Assembly (NCBI GenBank): GCA_036873755.1
Contig: JAVTVY010020309.1
Span: forward strand, 1 to 64,000
Direction: 5' to 3'
DNA length: 64,000 nucleotides
Source: Hanleya hanleyi
Taxonomy: Eukaryota; Mollusca; Polyplacophora; Lepidopleurida; Hanleyidae
In this document: piece after piece, positions 62,931 to 64,000 of the stretch
How the letters are laid out: the number at the start of each line of letters is the position of its first letter
How positions within the stretch are numbered: position 1 is the stretch's first letter
The notes under the pieces: model-generated
The model's database searches: none
What the model was told of the DNA's origin: nothing
The model's input: the letters and a program-made list of their open reading frames with translations, nothing else
Made by a program: the position numbers and the translations under genes

Positions 62931-64000
62931 GCCGTGAACTGACGTGCCTGCAGTGTACTAAGTTTCACTGATAGATAATCATATGTTTTCGACGAGTTAT
63001 AATCGATATATAATGCGGGATTATTTCTGATCGACGAAAATAATCTGGAAGAAAGGGGGTTTACGATATATTCATTGAAAAGTATGAATTTATCTGTTCA
63101 GGAAGTGGTTTGCGTGAAGATTCGTATATTTATGTGTTCTTGTATTTGTCAATGGCTCAGAAAGTAATATATATGTGCGGAGAAAAATATCGACACTCCT
63201 AAAAGTTCCGCATCATTGTCCTATAATATTGAGCCTTGCTATACCGTACTACCCGTAATTTGCATCTTTTATTGTAACGGTTGTCCTCTACTGAAACTTC
63301 AGTCTATTATCTTGATTATTCTCGCAAATATGTATTACATGTAGTTTAGCACAGGGTAATGCAATAAATTTGATCTGCGATTGGCGTCCGCGCTATACTC
63401 GTTCGAACGTGTGCGTAGATTTTGTCATATCTCTCTTTTCGTATACATTTTCTCTTTGGAAAACGTATGTAGTCAATCTCAAAAGAGTGTATTTCCAAAT
63501 TTAAAATGACTACAGGCATTCGGGCAAAATAGTACTCCCATAATAAAAGTAATATTTATTTGATCAGACTAATGTCGCGCTTTTCTAATAAACTGTTTTT
63601 TTGTGAAAGTATGGTTCCTATTCTCGCAACTTCACTATTTTATTCACATCTGGAGATTTTTTTGTTATTGTATCTTCATAATCTTTGATTAATTCTGTCA
63701 ATGTCGGAGAAAAGGGAACCCTTGGTAAGTAACGCTGTTGATATAACATATTGTGTCCACCTTTGCATGCAAAATTATTTTCGCCACTTACCATTCTGGT
63801 TGAATTTCAACTTTCACACAAACTGTTGATTGAACTCTGTGTCACTTCCGACTTCGATGCTCATAAACAAGATGCTTTATTTATCCATATACAAAGGTGA
63901 TGGTACGATAAGGCGGGATTTTGGCCTATACGTGGTGCGGTTGAAATCGAAAAAATAAAATGCCCTAAAAATATTAATGTTTTAATGTAACGGCAAGAGA
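62931..64000. other. AT-rich DNA, nothing recognised
   Basis: No repeats, long frames or RNA genes that I can support in the last 1.07 kb. Confidence 0.45.

Overview
This is non-coding-rich, intron-containing animal DNA, probably from a marine invertebrate. Host genes show only as spliced fragments; most of the window is repeats and virus-like transposons. The species cannot be read from the sequence. A recurring word resembling AGGGAGACAACTC would fit a mollusc-like genome, but that is a guess.

The main content is two complete but decayed Polinton/Maverick elements (adintovirus-like, capsid-encoding DNA transposons). Element A spans 3603-17888. Element B spans 42737-56788. Each starts 5'-AGTAGTA, has long terminal inverted repeats (TIRs), and is bounded by a perfect 6-bp target-site duplication: AATGGG for A, CTCGTC for B. 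A third partial copy, C (37574-42011), is the left end of B. It arose by a 5.2-kb tandem duplication that also copied the last exon and 3' UTR of the host gene beside the insertion.

Both elements carry the same minus-strand gene block. In transcription order: a tail-anchored protein; two paralogous unknown proteins (P1, P2); a chromodomain integrase; a type II membrane protein with a mucin-like outer domain; the packaging ATPase; a basic pX-like protein; a conserved virion-type unknown protein; the penton-like minor capsid protein; a pVI-like protein; the double-jelly-roll major capsid protein (MCP); and an adenain-type protease. The first genes have their own TATA boxes, placed on or next to the previous gene's stop codon. 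The virion genes are joined by overlapping or nearly touching stop and start codons. Each copy has a different set of frameshifts, stops and deletions. Neither element contains a DNA polymerase B gene. B has a separate plus-strand gene (54509-55444) with three C2H2 fingers plus the domain usually found at the N-terminus of Polinton PolB. A broken piece of the next PolB domain, with its own TATA box and ATG, lies alone at 59765-60425.

The TIRs are dense in motifs matching ubiquitous animal transcription factors: YY1-like CAAAATGGCGGC, NRF1-like TGCGCATGCGCA, octamer ATGCAAAT, CRE TGACGTCA and CCAAT. A conserved stem-loop with the core GGCTCCCCCAG lies near the poly(A) signal of three unrelated transcription units.

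Other regions: 1-3596 host DNA with a foldback MITE and a CpG-rich satellite; 17895-25290 inverted-repeat elements built from Polinton subterminal units, plus MITEs; 25298-29400 a decayed DIRS/Ngaro-type retrotransposon (minus strand) split by other insertions; 29400-36690 host intronic DNA with one possible exon, a piggyBac-like MITE and two large minisatellites; 36766-37395 the 3' end of a host gene; 56795-64000 repeats, palindromes and the third Polinton remnant.
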